Shown here: positions 15,301 through 26,865 of the stretch, in pieces
Position numbering within the stretch: the first letter of the stretch is position 1
Layout: the number at the start of each line of letters is the position of its first letter
Source: Aquila chrysaetos chrysaetos
Lineage: Eukaryota > Chordata > Aves > Accipitriformes > Accipitridae
Assembly (NCBI RefSeq): GCF_900496995.4
Contig: NC_044012.1
Span: 24,590,759 to 24,654,758 of the forward strand
DNA: 64,000 nucleotides
Reading direction: 5' to 3'
Notes under the pieces: model-generated
Databases searched by the model: none
What the model was told of the DNA's origin: nothing
Seen by the model: only the letters and a program-made list of their open reading frames with translations
Position numbers and translations under genes: made by a program

Positions 15301-18300
15301 GTGTAGACATGCGCGTGGGCGCTGGGGGCTGACTTGAACGCCATGGGGCAGATGGGGCACTTGTGGAACACCTCGCAATGGGAGGTCTGGATGTGGGACT
15401 TGATGGAGTTGACCCCGCCGAAGACCACAGCACAGCTGGGACACCTGGAGAGCCGAGGAGAGCAGGAGGCAAGGGGTTGGCTACAAATGGCACAGGGGAG
15501 CTCAGCCGTGCTGCAGAGACTGGTGCACACCAAGTGCTAACAGCAAAGACAAACCGGAGCACAAGGGCCCATGCCTGCTCCCTGTCCAACCATGGGACTT
15601 GGGATGAGCCCCTGCCCCAACAGACACAGGATCCAAACCAGTTCTGGGCTCTGCGAAAACTCCAGTTTGGAGCAACCAGTCCTGCCCATTGCTGGTGGAG
15701 CCAGGGCCCAGACAGCTCATCAGAAGGAGCAGGGAGAGATTGCAGGGGTCTGATGCTGCCAGCCTTGACTGAGGTGAAACAGTGGCCAGGAGGTCCCACG
15801 AGGAGGAAAATTCCCCTGGGGTTAACAGGGTGAGGGCCAGAGAAGGGGTAAAGCGAGACGTTTACCCTCAGCCCTGCACGCAGCACCGGTGGGGAGAAGG
15901 AATGTAGATTCCTGCCCCGCCTGCAAAATGGAAACCCACTGCGGACTTGGGACTCTCCCCTCCAGTCCTGGGCATCCCCCCAGGTCCCTCTGCCCTGACC
16001 TCAGGCCACAGTGCCCTACCTGTACCCCACTCTGCGGGAGAAGTGCAGGCAGGCCTCCTTCAGGTGGGCCTCGAAGTTCGCCAGGAGGAAATTCCCTCCG
16101 CACTCGGGGCAGACGTGGGGAGGCCGGTTTTTGTGCATCCGCTGGTGGGCGTTAAAGCTGCAGCGATTGGACATGATCATGGGACACGTGGTACAAACCT
16201 GGGGGGAGAAGAGCATCGAGAGGTTCAGCCTGGCACATTCACATGTGTACAAAAGGGCTTTTAAGCCTTTTCCACAGATGGACAGGCTAACAACCTGCAA
16301 CACCCAAAGCAGCCCCAAGCCACGTGCTGCCAGGGGAAGAGAAGTGCTGGAACCCTGCAGGGCACGTTGTAGGAGATAATCTGCTTGTGCCAGCTTGCTG
16401 GGTAATTGTTGAGGGCGTTTTGCAAGCAGACAAGATGCCTTTTCCAGGCTTTTCATCACAGATGGGTCCCAGATGCAGCGTGTGCCAAGGGTTAGCTGGG
16501 GACCAGCAGCTCGGCAAGGGAGTTTTACCAGAGGGACCAGGGGCGTATTCAAACCAGCTGCCAAAACCGTTTTGAAACTATTTCCAACTCCATGCCAGGA
16601 TACAGACATGGGAATATCAAGGGAAGAAGCTGACAAGGACTCGAGGAAACAGGACAGGGCTTCCAATAGCAGCTGCCCTGAAAGATGCAATAACCAGAGC
16701 AAAGGTGGGGCAAGGAAGGAAAGAAGCAGCCCCCAGCCAGATGCCATGCACAGCAAGCTCTCCTCGGGCTCCCCTCACCGCTGGTAGCCAGACTGGGGTC
16801 CAAAGCGCTGCCAAGAGGGACCCAAGGGTGATTTTGGCAGCAGGGCAACAAGAAATCGGACGGGGAACAGCAGCTAAAGACAGCCTGGGAGATGGAGCAG
16901 GGGCACGGGGGCACGTCGGGAAGGGAGAAGGGATGAAAGGTGGCGTGTGAGGAAGAGGATTACAGAGGCTTACAGCTTCAGCCATCCCCATCCCTCGCTG
17001 TGCCGAGGAAAGCCTCTGGGTCTCATTTTTTTTTTAAAGGAAAAAAAAGCTGTTTGTAGGCGGTGTTGGTTTAGGGAAGAGTCCATCTGCTGGGTACAGG
17101 GACAAAGGTACTCTGGGTAGGTGAAGGCTGTTCACAGGTTTTGCCCTGCCAGCAACTTCACATTGAATTTCCAAGCTCAAGCACTCCCCACAGATGGGCC
17201 CTCTCTGAGCTAGAAATATTATGCTGCCGCATTCACAGGCAGCAGGTGCCTGCAGGGAGATAGGACAATCGCCCTCAGCTCTCCCGCCCCTGATCTCCTC
17301 CTCTCTGTGCCCTCTCACTGCTCCTGCCGCAGCCCCAGTACGGATGTCCCGTCTTCACTGTGTCCCAAACCCTCCGATACCAAGGCTAGGAGAGGGGGTG
17401 GGAGTAAAAAATCCTCCCCTGTTAGAAGAAAGCTCCTCAGGACAATCCATATAAGTGAATTTTGGTGCTCCTGGTGACCTTCAAACAGAAAGCAGCCCTC
17501 CTCTGTAGCAGCAGGACCATAATATCTGCATTTGAACAGCATCCTGGCGACAGCAGCAGCTTCAAAGTAAACAGAGTTACCAGGAAACAGCAAATTCCTT
17601 CTATGCAAAGGAAGCCAAGGGGGCTGAACATCTCTGGACAAAGGGAAAGGTGAAGACATGCCACAGGGAGGACAAGGCTCCTCTGTGGACCTGTTTTCCC
17701 TCCTAGCCTTTTAAAGGTCATCCCTCGGCAGTGTTAATCCTGTGTGTTTGCTGGATGCTGCCTGCACTAACAAACCAGGATGTGTTGGCAGCAGCAGGAA
17801 GCGCCTAGGATCTCAAGGTTGGCTCTCGAAGAGGGGGAAAAGAAAAAAAAAAAACAACACACACATGCTGGTTTCTCCAGACTCCATTTGTGCTTCAAGT
17901 TGGCAAAAGAGGAAGCAGCCCCCACAGCTCTAACATGGCTCTGTGGGGACGGTTACGTCCCACAGCAGGTGCCAGCAGGCAAGGCACTGACGCTCAGGGA
18001 CCCGCTCTTCCCTCCCTGCCACACCCCAGCTCCTGCAGCCATGAGGCAGCTTTATCACCTGCCGACAACCGACAACAGCCTCCCTTCCCTCCACCCAGTG
18101 CCTTGTGGGCATGAACCAAACCCCAGCTCGCACATTTTCCTTCCTGCACAAGTTTTACTTTGGGAGGAATCAGGCGTGCACAGGCAGGCGCTGTCTAGAT
18201 TACGTTTGGAGAGTCCTCCACTTCTGTCCCGCATCCCCAGGGATGGTTTGCTGTGGCTCTAACATCCAACTCCCACTGCCCTCCCACTCACGTACCGTGC

Positions 18301-20542
18301 TGCTGGTCGTCCCCGTGGTCACTGCCTGCTGGAAATGCGCAGCCAGCCCAGCTTTGTCTTTGCATTGCTCTTTGCACTCCAGGCACCTGAAGCAGCTGTA
18401 GTTGGTCTGCTCCGAGCTGTTGCTCAGAGGCAAGATGGGGAGGTCCTGAGCCCCGTTGGCTGTGGCCAAGGCATCCTGAGCCACACCAGTCACTTTGCTA
18501 GCCGGGAAGGAGGTCACTGAGACCAGGGGGGTGATGTCCGGCTGTCCGATCATTTGATCTAGAGCAATTGGCCTCATGACCAAATGGGAGCACTGCATCA
18601 CCAGGCCTTTGTCCTTGTGCTCCCGGGCATGCAGGAGCAAACTGCACTTGTTGAAGAAGACGAGGCGTTTGGTGCAGTGGTTGCAGGTTACCTCTATGCG
18701 CATGCTTCGCCGGTCATAGTGGCGAGCCAAGCTCTTCTCCAGGGCGAAGGAGTCCCCGCACTCCAGGCAGCGGTAGCCGAAGGGAGGCAGGGTGAGGCTT
18801 GCATCAGCTGGAGGATTCAGGTTGGGTTTGTATGTTGGCAAGAGGTTTTTACTGTTGAGGATCTTGTTAAAGGCTTCCACGAGGCTGGACTGGCTCCGGG
18901 AAATGACCGTGCCCGCAATGGTAGGGGAAGGCTTCTGCGGCTGCACCATCACAACTGTGGTGCCGTTGACTTTTTGGTTGGCCGTGGTGGTGATGGTGGT
19001 GGTCTGCGTCACAGTGCTGATGTTGGTCCTGGTGTCAGCTTTGGGCAGGTTCTGCGGCACCAGATTGATGATGTTCTTGGCCATGGCTTTACCCGTCTTT
19101 GCTGGCAGCACCACGGATTTTTGCTGAGCCACGCTGGCAGCGATCAGCATGGCGCTGCTGGCATTCTGGATGGTGGAGACAGGCAGGACAGTCCCTTTGA
19201 GCTTGGTGCCATTGCCAAGCTGAACACTGACGATTTTTGGCCCCTCAGCAGTTTTCAAGGGGCTGGAGAGCTCCATTTTCTCCTTGGGCATCTCCAGCAT
19301 GATCCCTTCCTCTTTCTCTGCCGATGCCGAGAAGCCAGCACCCTCAAGAGAGGTCTCCTGAGAGCTCTGCTCGGCTGGCCCCTTGGTGGAGCCCGGCTCT
19401 GAATCTGATGACACCCTGGTCACTGTCCGGGTGATGCTGCCACAAGATGTTTTGATGGTTTTAATCCGCACTTTCAGGGGCCGCGAGGAATTGGAAGAAG
19501 GGGAATCATTGTTGTTATCTTCTTCCTCCTCCTCTTCCTCAGCACTGGACATACTCTGTGGACTTCCCATCGACTTCTCCAGAACTTCTTGCTCTTCCTT
19601 GAGGGTGATATTGTCCAGCTGCTTTGGAGAAGTGGGGAGTCTGGGGCTTTGTACCACTGGCGAGGAAGGTTTGAAGAACGGCTCCCGGGGGCTGGCGGGT
19701 GAGCGTTTCACTTCAGGAAGGTTGCTGGTGCTGCTGTCAAGGTTTGGGTCAGAACCGGGCCAGGATGTGATGGGAGAATCATCCGTGGAGTAGCGAACAG
19801 TGACTGATTTCAGGTGATCCAAGGGACTGTCACCCAAGGCTGCAGCCAAACCCTTCGGGCTGGCTTCGTGGCCCACCTCCTCCGAGTCAGACTCCTCTTT
19901 TTTGATGCAGGGGATGGTAGGAGGGGACCCATTTGCACCCCCTGCCTGGCTTGTTTCGAAGGACTGTGGGAAAGCCGGGGCCAGGTTCTCTGTGCTCTCT
20001 CCCATGGGCTCTTTGCAGTCCAGCGATGGGGTGGGAGAGGGTGAGAGGGAGGGCACGGCGAGGGATTTCTCTTTCGGCTTGCACTCCCGCGGTCTGTCAA
20101 TCAGGTTGGCAGCGTTGTCTTCATTGGGATCAGGGCTAAAATGGGCGAAGATATCCAGGGGTTTGGGGCCTTTTTCCTTCACCCAACACTCCCCGTTGGA
20201 GGATGCCACAGCTTCCACAGACCTAGAGGTGGGGGACCTGGGCATCTCGGTGGCCCCAAAGCCATTCTGCAGCAAGCGGGGCCCAATGACATGCCCATCT
20301 TTACTGCGCCCATCCAGGGCATCGAGCTGCTCGGGGCAGACAGTGTTCTTCACAATCACGCTGACAGCAGTGATGTCCGTGTGGGGGAGGACGTGGTCAG
20401 GGGGTCCCGGCTCCCCGGGGACTTGCTTGATGTGAGCGTCAGCTTCCTCGTGGCCAGAATGGATGGCCTCGTTTGTGTCAATGTCAGGAATATCAAAAGC
20501 TGCCAGAAGGTCATCAAAGTCTGGAGTTTTCATGTCACCCAT
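11923..20542 (-). CDS. ZNF687: Zinc finger protein 687, complete coding sequence (1263 codons)
   Basis: Eight coding exons on the - strand: 20542-18296, 16198-16020, 15444-15268, 14727-14565, 14265-13969, 13589-13477, 13113-12972 and 12396-11923 (TAG at 11923-11925). Phases close exactly, giving 1263 residues against 1237 in human. The ATG sits in a strong CCACCATGG context, and the N-terminus ([20 protein letters not shown]) matches human. Residues 1-589 are low-complexity with conserved islands ([41 protein letters not shown]). From residue 590 there are about fifteen C2H2-like fingers, ending in [14 protein letters not shown]. Human ZNF687 is nuclear and works with ZNF592 and ZMYND8 as a transcription-regulating module; that role is carried over by homology. 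Exon 1 is non-coding, 19.7 kb upstream. Confidence 0.97.
12972..13113 (-). CDS. ZNF687: ZNF687 exon 8: split finger and basic linker
   Basis: It completes the finger [20 protein letters not shown] with HIQVRH, followed by a linker ending RIGTGTTQ. Donor CGCAG|GTACAC. Confidence 0.94.
13477..13589 (-). CDS. ZNF687: ZNF687 exon 7: C2H2 finger
   Basis: It encodes [20 protein letters not shown] and [13 protein letters not shown] plus CG. The donor GTACCC is weak, but the phase and the next exon (YCTEGKRTF) fit only this junction. Confidence 0.94.
13969..14265 (-). CDS. ZNF687: ZNF687 exon 6: Ser/Glu-rich linker and one finger
   Basis: Exactly 99 codons. A linker ([15 protein letters not shown], then [20 protein letters not shown]) is followed by the finger [20 protein letters not shown]. 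In human this linker is longer and more Gly/Glu-rich. Confidence 0.95.
14565..14727 (-). CDS. ZNF687: ZNF687 exon 5: two C2H2 fingers
   Basis: It encodes [20 protein letters not shown] and [20 protein letters not shown]. Acceptor GACAG|AATGAT completes a Lys codon; donor CTCAAG|GTAATG. Confidence 0.95.
14942..15237 (-). mobile_element. CR1 LINE 3' fragment
   Basis: On + it begins GAATCATAGAATCATTTAGG and runs through CCAGTTCCAATGCTTGACAA to CGTCCTATCACTTGTTAGG. This is the reverse complement of an avian CR1 3' end, with the terminal ATGATTCTATGATTC repeat at the left, so the element lies on the - strand. It is 5'-truncated (about 300 bp) and sits in ZNF687 intron 4, 24 bp from exon 4. Confidence 0.9.
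15268..15444 (-). CDS. ZNF687: ZNF687 exon 4: two C2H2 fingers
   Basis: It encodes [20 protein letters not shown] and [20 protein letters not shown], ending SNQQS plus AA. Acceptor CTCCAG|GTGTCC, donor TCCAA|GTAAGT. A CR1 fragment lies in the intron just after it. Confidence 0.95.
16020..16198 (-). CDS. ZNF687: ZNF687 exon 3: two C2H2 fingers
   Basis: It encodes [20 protein letters not shown] and [20 protein letters not shown], ending RRVGY plus two bases. Acceptor CCCCCAG|GTTTG, donor TACAG|GTAGGG. Confidence 0.95.
18296..20542 (-). CDS. ZNF687: ZNF687 exon 2: start codon and residues 1-749
   Basis: The exon begins at 20562 (TTTTGCAG acceptor), with 20 bp of 5'UTR before the ATG. It holds the whole disordered N-terminal region, including an acidic/Asn stretch ([19 protein letters not shown] near residue 340), and the first fingers ([10 protein letters not shown] at 590, [11 protein letters not shown] at 620, [10 protein letters not shown] near 719). 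Donor AGCACG|GTACGT at 18296/18295; the open frame runs 32 codons past it into the intron. Confidence 0.96.
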
Positions 20543-23500
20543 GGTGGGGAATATGGCAGAGCCTGCAAAAGAACAAGGAGAGGAGCATTAGCACCGTGAC
20601 CTGGGCACGCAAACGAAGCCATCAGAGACATGTAGCAGAGACACAGACAGGAACTTGCTTCTCCTGGGCCCCATGGTAAGCACAAAATCCCCGTGCCGCC
20701 TTCCCTTTGAACCCCAGCCTCAAGCCCCTCGGGCAAATCGCAACACTTCTCAGCCTTTTTCGCTTTGTTTCTTTGCATATCATTTCTTGATTCCCAGCCA
20801 GGATGGCAGAAAGTTCAGAAGGATCCCAGCACCCTGGGAGAGACGTCTGAGACTGTGGGATGCAACCCGATAAGGAGCACTGCTCCGAGGCCAGAGCCAT
20901 TCCCCACGCAAGTACAAGCTGAGGAAGGGCAACAGCTCCATAGCAGAGGATCAGCGGGTTGCAATGAATCACCAGCCGGACGCAACTCAGGACCAGAGAG
21001 CTGCAGAAAGAGCAAACACCTCGCAAAGGGAACACACTGTTGGGGGCACCCGATACGACGCAGGAACCATCCTTCCCCCCACAGCAGCAAGGCCGTCCCA
21101 AGGCCAGCCCCACAAGGACACAGATCACGAGGAAGGTGTCCAGACAGTAACAAGAAGACTCAGATAAGAGACCTTGAACAAGTGGGCTGCGGAGCAAAGG
21201 ATGAAGAAATAGGGGAGGCTGAGGGGAGAGATGGCAACAGGTTTCAAAACACAGCTGCGGCAGAGACAAAGGGAATAATGTTCCTCCTGTCGCTGCAGGC
21301 TGGGTAAGAAATCCCAGGATTAAGCTGCAGCCAGGGGATGTGGCTTAGACAGCAGGAAAGACTCTGATTTATAAGGATAACCAGGCAAAGGATCCTGCTA
21401 GGCAGGAGGATGGTGGACACCCCACGTGCTGGAGAGCAGCTGGACGCGTGTCTGTCCAGGGTGAGCAGATCTGCCAGGAGGGCACAGGGAGGGTCTTGGG
21501 GATGGTATTGGGGTACACTGTCCTCAGGCTTCCTGCTCATAGCATGGAGGGTGGATGGTTACTCCTAACATCAATCAGCAAAAGGAAGAAAAAAAAAAAA
21601 GAAGAGAAACCCTTATCTCAAACACTGTAAGGAGTAAACGCAAACACCCTGCAGCCCCACGGAGAGCCAGCCCTGGCAGTCGCCTCTTCCCCCAGCTCTC
21701 AGCACTGCCTTTCAGCTGCCGCAGATTAAGCCAAGGCCACTGGAGCGCTCACTGCCCGTCTGCCTTCACCCTGCCATCGCCCTGCCTCCCCACTGCAGGG
21801 TGGCATGGCAGGACATTAATCTGCTCCTCGGACAGCACAGCTTACGCCTCAGGGAAATGGCTGCAGCTTACAGCCTGGTCCAACAGCTACAAGGAGATTC
21901 ACAGCCTGTCCAGCTGTCCCTGAGTTGGGTGGCAGCTGCCGGCAGTGGGAAGGACAGGCAGCAAGGGTGTTCCAACAGCCACGGCAAAATCCACCGGCAG
22001 CCCTGTGCCGCAGCAGACTGGACAACACACATCGTGGGCAAATCTGCTTTTTGCAGAAGGGAGGGATTCTCTCCCGGGAAGCCCCATTCAGTTAAAACCC
22101 ACCAACGCCAATGGAGAAGTTTAGCCTGCATGGCCAGGAGCCAGGGGACTGACAGCCCCCGCAACCCAGTGCTGGAAGCCCTCGACCTTGCCACAACTTA
22201 TGCCAGAAACAAGTCACTGCTCTGAAACCTGCCAAACCACCAACAGGCAGAAAACCTGCAGCGTTTGTCTCAACAGATTAGCCCAAGCATCCTCCCAGCC
22301 AGCAGCACATTACAAACACCTTTAGTGTCACATCTCCTGGTCACAGCATCCATCCCCATGTCCTACCCACTGCCAGACTCCTCCATGCTGCAAACATGCT
22401 GCTGTGATATATATTTCTTTAATAAAGATTTAATAATCTCAGTCCTGTCCACTTATTTGTGAAGGGAGAAAGGGAGGGAGGGATGGGTTCTTGGCATCTT
22501 GATGTTGGCCAAACAGGCAGCGGCACTAATCAAGCTGGTTTCCATCTCTCCTATCTAACCAGGGATGAATGCAGACTAGCTTTCCCCTTGCAGAAGCAGT
22601 GTCTCTTCTCAGACACGTCCCTGTATGAGCCTCATGCCTTGGAGGCCACAACACATTCACCCTCACCCCTACAAAACCCGGAGCAGCCAGTTCAGCATTT
22701 AGACCCTTCATCTCGCCTCAATGTGATGCTCCAGCTTCCCACTGGTCACAGAAAGGCTTTTGCTGATGATTGCAGCCTGACAGCGTGCAGTGTCCCTGGG
22801 AGAGGGCACAATGTCGCAGGCCAGGAAAGCATTCCTCACACGCTGGTGCTGCTCAGGGGAATGGCTGCATGCTTGGAAGAGCAGCTCTGAGCCTCCATGG
22901 CCATCTCCATTTTGGAGACCCTACAGTGTACATGGAGGGCCAGACACGCTCCCACAGCTCTTCCTTTCCCAAACTGGAGGTGGATGGAGGAAACAAGCAG
23001 AGCCAATGCCCTTCACCTCCATATCAGCATCTGGCCTCGGGGAAGTCCTTGGAGGCAAGCAGCAGCAATCACAGCTCCACTGTGCTTGTGTCCAAAGCAA
23101 AAACTACCTACTACCTGGTGACAAAGCAGTGCAGAGGCCAAACAGGGTTCAGAAACAGTCTCAGGACTGCTCTCACACATGGTTTGGTCTTTTTTTTGTA
23201 CCTGGCAAACCCCCTCATACACCCAATTCACCTGTTCTCAGGCTTAGCGGGTCTATAAAGACTCTGGTGGTTTTGCTGACAGACAGCTTAGTAAGGAGGC
23301 TTAGTCTAGCTTTATTTTTAACTCTCACCGTAGGTCACCCCAAGGGATCTCCGCTGGGTGCAGTGCGGGGTCTGTGGGCCACCAAGGAATCTGCTGCTCC
23401 AGAACGACACTGACATTTAAAATGCAAGTGGGCGACTTTCTACTGGCTTCGCTTCTGCAATGCCCAAGCAGCTCCGTCTGCCGACCCACAGATCCCGCTG

Positions 23501-26500
23501 TGGCATTGCGGGGGAAGAAGTTAACAGGGCGAATGCCCGCTGGCACTTAAATCTCCACTAAAGCCGAAGAGGAAGACAGCACAGAAAAAGCTGTCTTGCG
23601 TGGCAACAGTAATGTTTATTGCCTGCAAAAGCACAAAGGATTCAACATCAGAACAAGCCGCTGGGAGACAAGAAAAGGGTAACCTCGGAGGAAGGCATCC
23701 ACGCCTCGAAATGGAAGACAAACAGCAGAGCCACCTTCTAGCCAGGGGCATTCCTGTGAGAGCAGAGCAGTCTCCCCTGGGGACACAGAGGATGCTATGG
23801 CACAGGCCTCACCAGCCAGGCGGCGGAGGGGATTTTGTTAGCAACAGGAAGATCATCTTTGCAAGGTTCAAATACACAGGAATGAGGTCTCAAAGAGCAC
23901 AAGCGGGATTGTGCTTCTTTATCTCCCCATAAATGCGTGGGGTTTTTAACCAAATGTCCTATTCCACTTTGGGAGGAAGTCAAAACACGCCTGCATTTGA
24001 CAGGAAAAGACTGTTCCTACAGAAGGGCTGATAATCTAGATCCCAAAAAGCAAAACTAGCCTTTGCTGCCAGTTGCCATGACTGCCTGCATGTGACCCCT
24101 CAGACCTTCCTTTGCCCAGCAGGCCACCGGTCTGTGCTGCTAAACATCTTCTTCCAGCATCGGCTTTGGGGAAGCAGACTCATTTCTCGGAGATTTCAAC
24201 AAGTTCACCCCACTTCCTAAAACCAGTTTTCACTATGTGCTCCTTCAGGCGATGCAGGACTTCAGCCAGGACCTCAGCAGAGGGAAGCCATCGATGAGAG
24301 GACCAGAAGGAAAAGCACCAGGCTTTAAAATACTGCAGCAGGGGGAGATACCGAACGCTACACTTCTCTTCCAGCGCTGCCATCTGGTTCTTCAGCACAG
24401 GATCTCTGCTGAGAACGGCGTGACACAAGGACATTTGTTTTTCAAATGACTTTTCTAATCACCGTTTAGCAGGATACAAATATTTACAGTAAACCGGAGA
24501 GAAGCAGGTTGCTACGCTTGAAAAGATTCCCAAGAAGAAAAGAGGTGACGCGAGGGAAATCCTCCTCTATCCAGCACGGAAGGAAAGAGTGCCAGCTCTG
24601 TCCTCAAAGTGGGTTCGGGTCAGCAAGCTGAGTGGAGCCTGAAGGGATGACGATGGATCCATCTTCAGGCTCGATATTGCTTTTCCCTGTGCCAGCGGGA
24701 TGGCTCATAAGCAACGCAGAGAAGCCAGCCTTCCTAAACCCCCAGCACCTCCTGCAAGGCACAAATCCCCCCGCCACACCTCCCTGAGCAAAACCAGACT
24801 AGGCTAAAAACACACAGCTGCCAAGAAGAGCTTCTCTCCTAGACAGGACGCATGAGCAGACGCTAGTAAGACAGTGAACCTCCATCAGGATGCCTGGGTT
24901 GAGCAGAGCCTGAAGACACTGGCAGAGGCAGGACTGTGTGCAGTGGCCCATCTCCGGGCACAAAGAGGTCACTCCCATCTCCGAAGCACTGGCTTGTGTC
25001 ACCACCAGCCCCTCGCCACTGATTAAGGGAAATGGAGTGATCTTGTGTGCTAACGCCACAAAGGACCAGCCCAGTGCTCGGCTTGGCTTACAGCTTTTAT
25101 TTGTGCTCAAGACCTGCTCTGCCATAAACCCTTAATTTGTTTTTATGAGGCTCTTCGATGGGGAGAGGAAAGAACAAACCCACAGCACCTGATTTCTCTG
25201 CGCTCACAGGTGGGTTTTAAACACATCCCACCAATCTTTTTTAAGTGTTTCCTTCAATCATTTCCTTCCCAGTCCCTCACTAAAAAGTTTCTGGCCCTTC
25301 TTGCCTTTAAACACCCTACCTCTGTCTTGGCCAACCGTGCCATGCTTTTAGCATCCCTGCTTTTAAAAGCAAAACTGATTATGGATCCTCTGTCTCTTTT
25401 TTAAAAGCTCACAGCTTTAAGGCAGGAATGAAGTCATTTACAAACCGTTCATCACTTCGATGGTCTCAGAGATGCTCTTCAAATGATGGCTTCCCATGAA
25501 AGGAAAGCTCCTCCTTGCAGGAGTCCCTGCACAGGACTGATTACACGAGTATTTCTCCTTGTTTGGTGACAACGGGAAGGTCTCCACCCCAGAAGGGGTT
25601 TTTTTGTTGTTGTTCTTAGAAATCCCAAGTCTAAGATTCCCCATTCAGCCCCTTCTGATGGAAGAGGAGAGTCATGGTCTCGAGTCAGTAACTCCTATCA
25701 AAAAGGAGTCAGCAGAGATGGAAAGAGCCGAGCTCCACCTCAAACTCTACCAGGCTGACATGGGGAGTTATTTTGGTAGCTCAAAACACAACTATTTTCG
25801 TAGGCAAAAGAACTATTTTTCTTAGGCAAAACAGAGCTAACAAGGAGGGCAGGGAAGGGTATTTTTAACCTTACTGGCTAAGTGGTGTTAACTATCTTGC
25901 CTCACAGAAAAAGAAGAATTTACAACAAGCACCAGCTTTGCATGGAAACAGCTCTCTGATGGGGGCAATGGCATCCCGCCGTGCACGAGCCCTCTGCATG
26001 CAGGCTGCCCTCAGAAGCACGGGCAGCACCAGTCCATGGCCACATGGCTTGGAGCTGGTCTGATCATCCGTCAGTACGCTGGTCACCGGCCCCCTGGCTT
26101 CACAGCTTCGGAAACCACGGCACACGGGAGACAACGAGTCAGAGATCCAAATCCATCTGTGGAAAAGATCCCCAAATCCTCTCTGGATTTGATGAGGAAG
26201 AGCTACAGGCAAAAAGGTTGCCAAACTTGTTCGCCAGCCTACCCTGAACATCACAGCCCCGGCTCTAAATTAGAGGCCAGCAGACTCCACATCTGAAAGT
26301 CCCCACTCTGTGATCCTGCCTACCACCAAAAACACATCAAAGCACACGGGGCACAGGATCACCCTGAAAAACACCCCACGGAGATGGTTACCCTGATGGA
26401 AAACACAAGGCAGGGCCGTGCACCTCTGCGTAGCCAGCACTGCTGGCCACCCCACTGGGAGACGGCACATGGTGACCGAGCCATGTGCCACTCGGGAGCG

Positions 26501-26857
26501 GGACATGTCACTGGATCAGCAAGGAGGCAAAGCTGGGTAACCCAAATTCCTGGCTGGAGAAGGAAGTCAGTGCAGGCTGCCCAGTCTGAAACCATGGAGT
26601 TACTAGCGTCCCCTTTCCACCCCAACCACGCTGCTGACCCAGCTGCCTTGTGCCTGCAAACCATAGCCTTTCGGTAGGTGAGTCCTGACCTTAGGGTCAG
26701 GAATGCCAGACGTCACTTCTCTACAAGTCACCCCAAGGTTACACAGGGTTTTGAACTGAACTCATCAACTCTATGCTAAAACCAGCCCTTCCTCCAGCAA
26801 AGCACAAGGCTGGAGAGACAGGCCTAGAGCTGAAAAGCAGGGCAGCCACAGTCCCTT

Positions 26858-26865
26858 ATTTGCAT
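26858..26865 (+). promoter_or_regulatory. Octamer motif ATTTGCAT
   Basis: A perfect POU-factor octamer followed by AATGAATAT, in an AT-rich island of ZNF687 intron 1. One 8-mer is weak evidence for an enhancer. Confidence 0.25.

Noticed and set aside
20622-21269. 215-codon open frame on the - strand upstream of ZNF687 exon 2
   Set aside because: The Cys/Leu-rich translation shows no domain. It lies in GC-rich intron sequence where stop codons are sparse, and has no splice or start context.
22406-22430. AATAAAG on the + strand, considered as the end of an unknown + strand transcript inside ZNF687 intron 1
   Set aside because: No upstream coding exons or GT-rich downstream element; isolated hexamers are expected by chance in an AT-rich patch.
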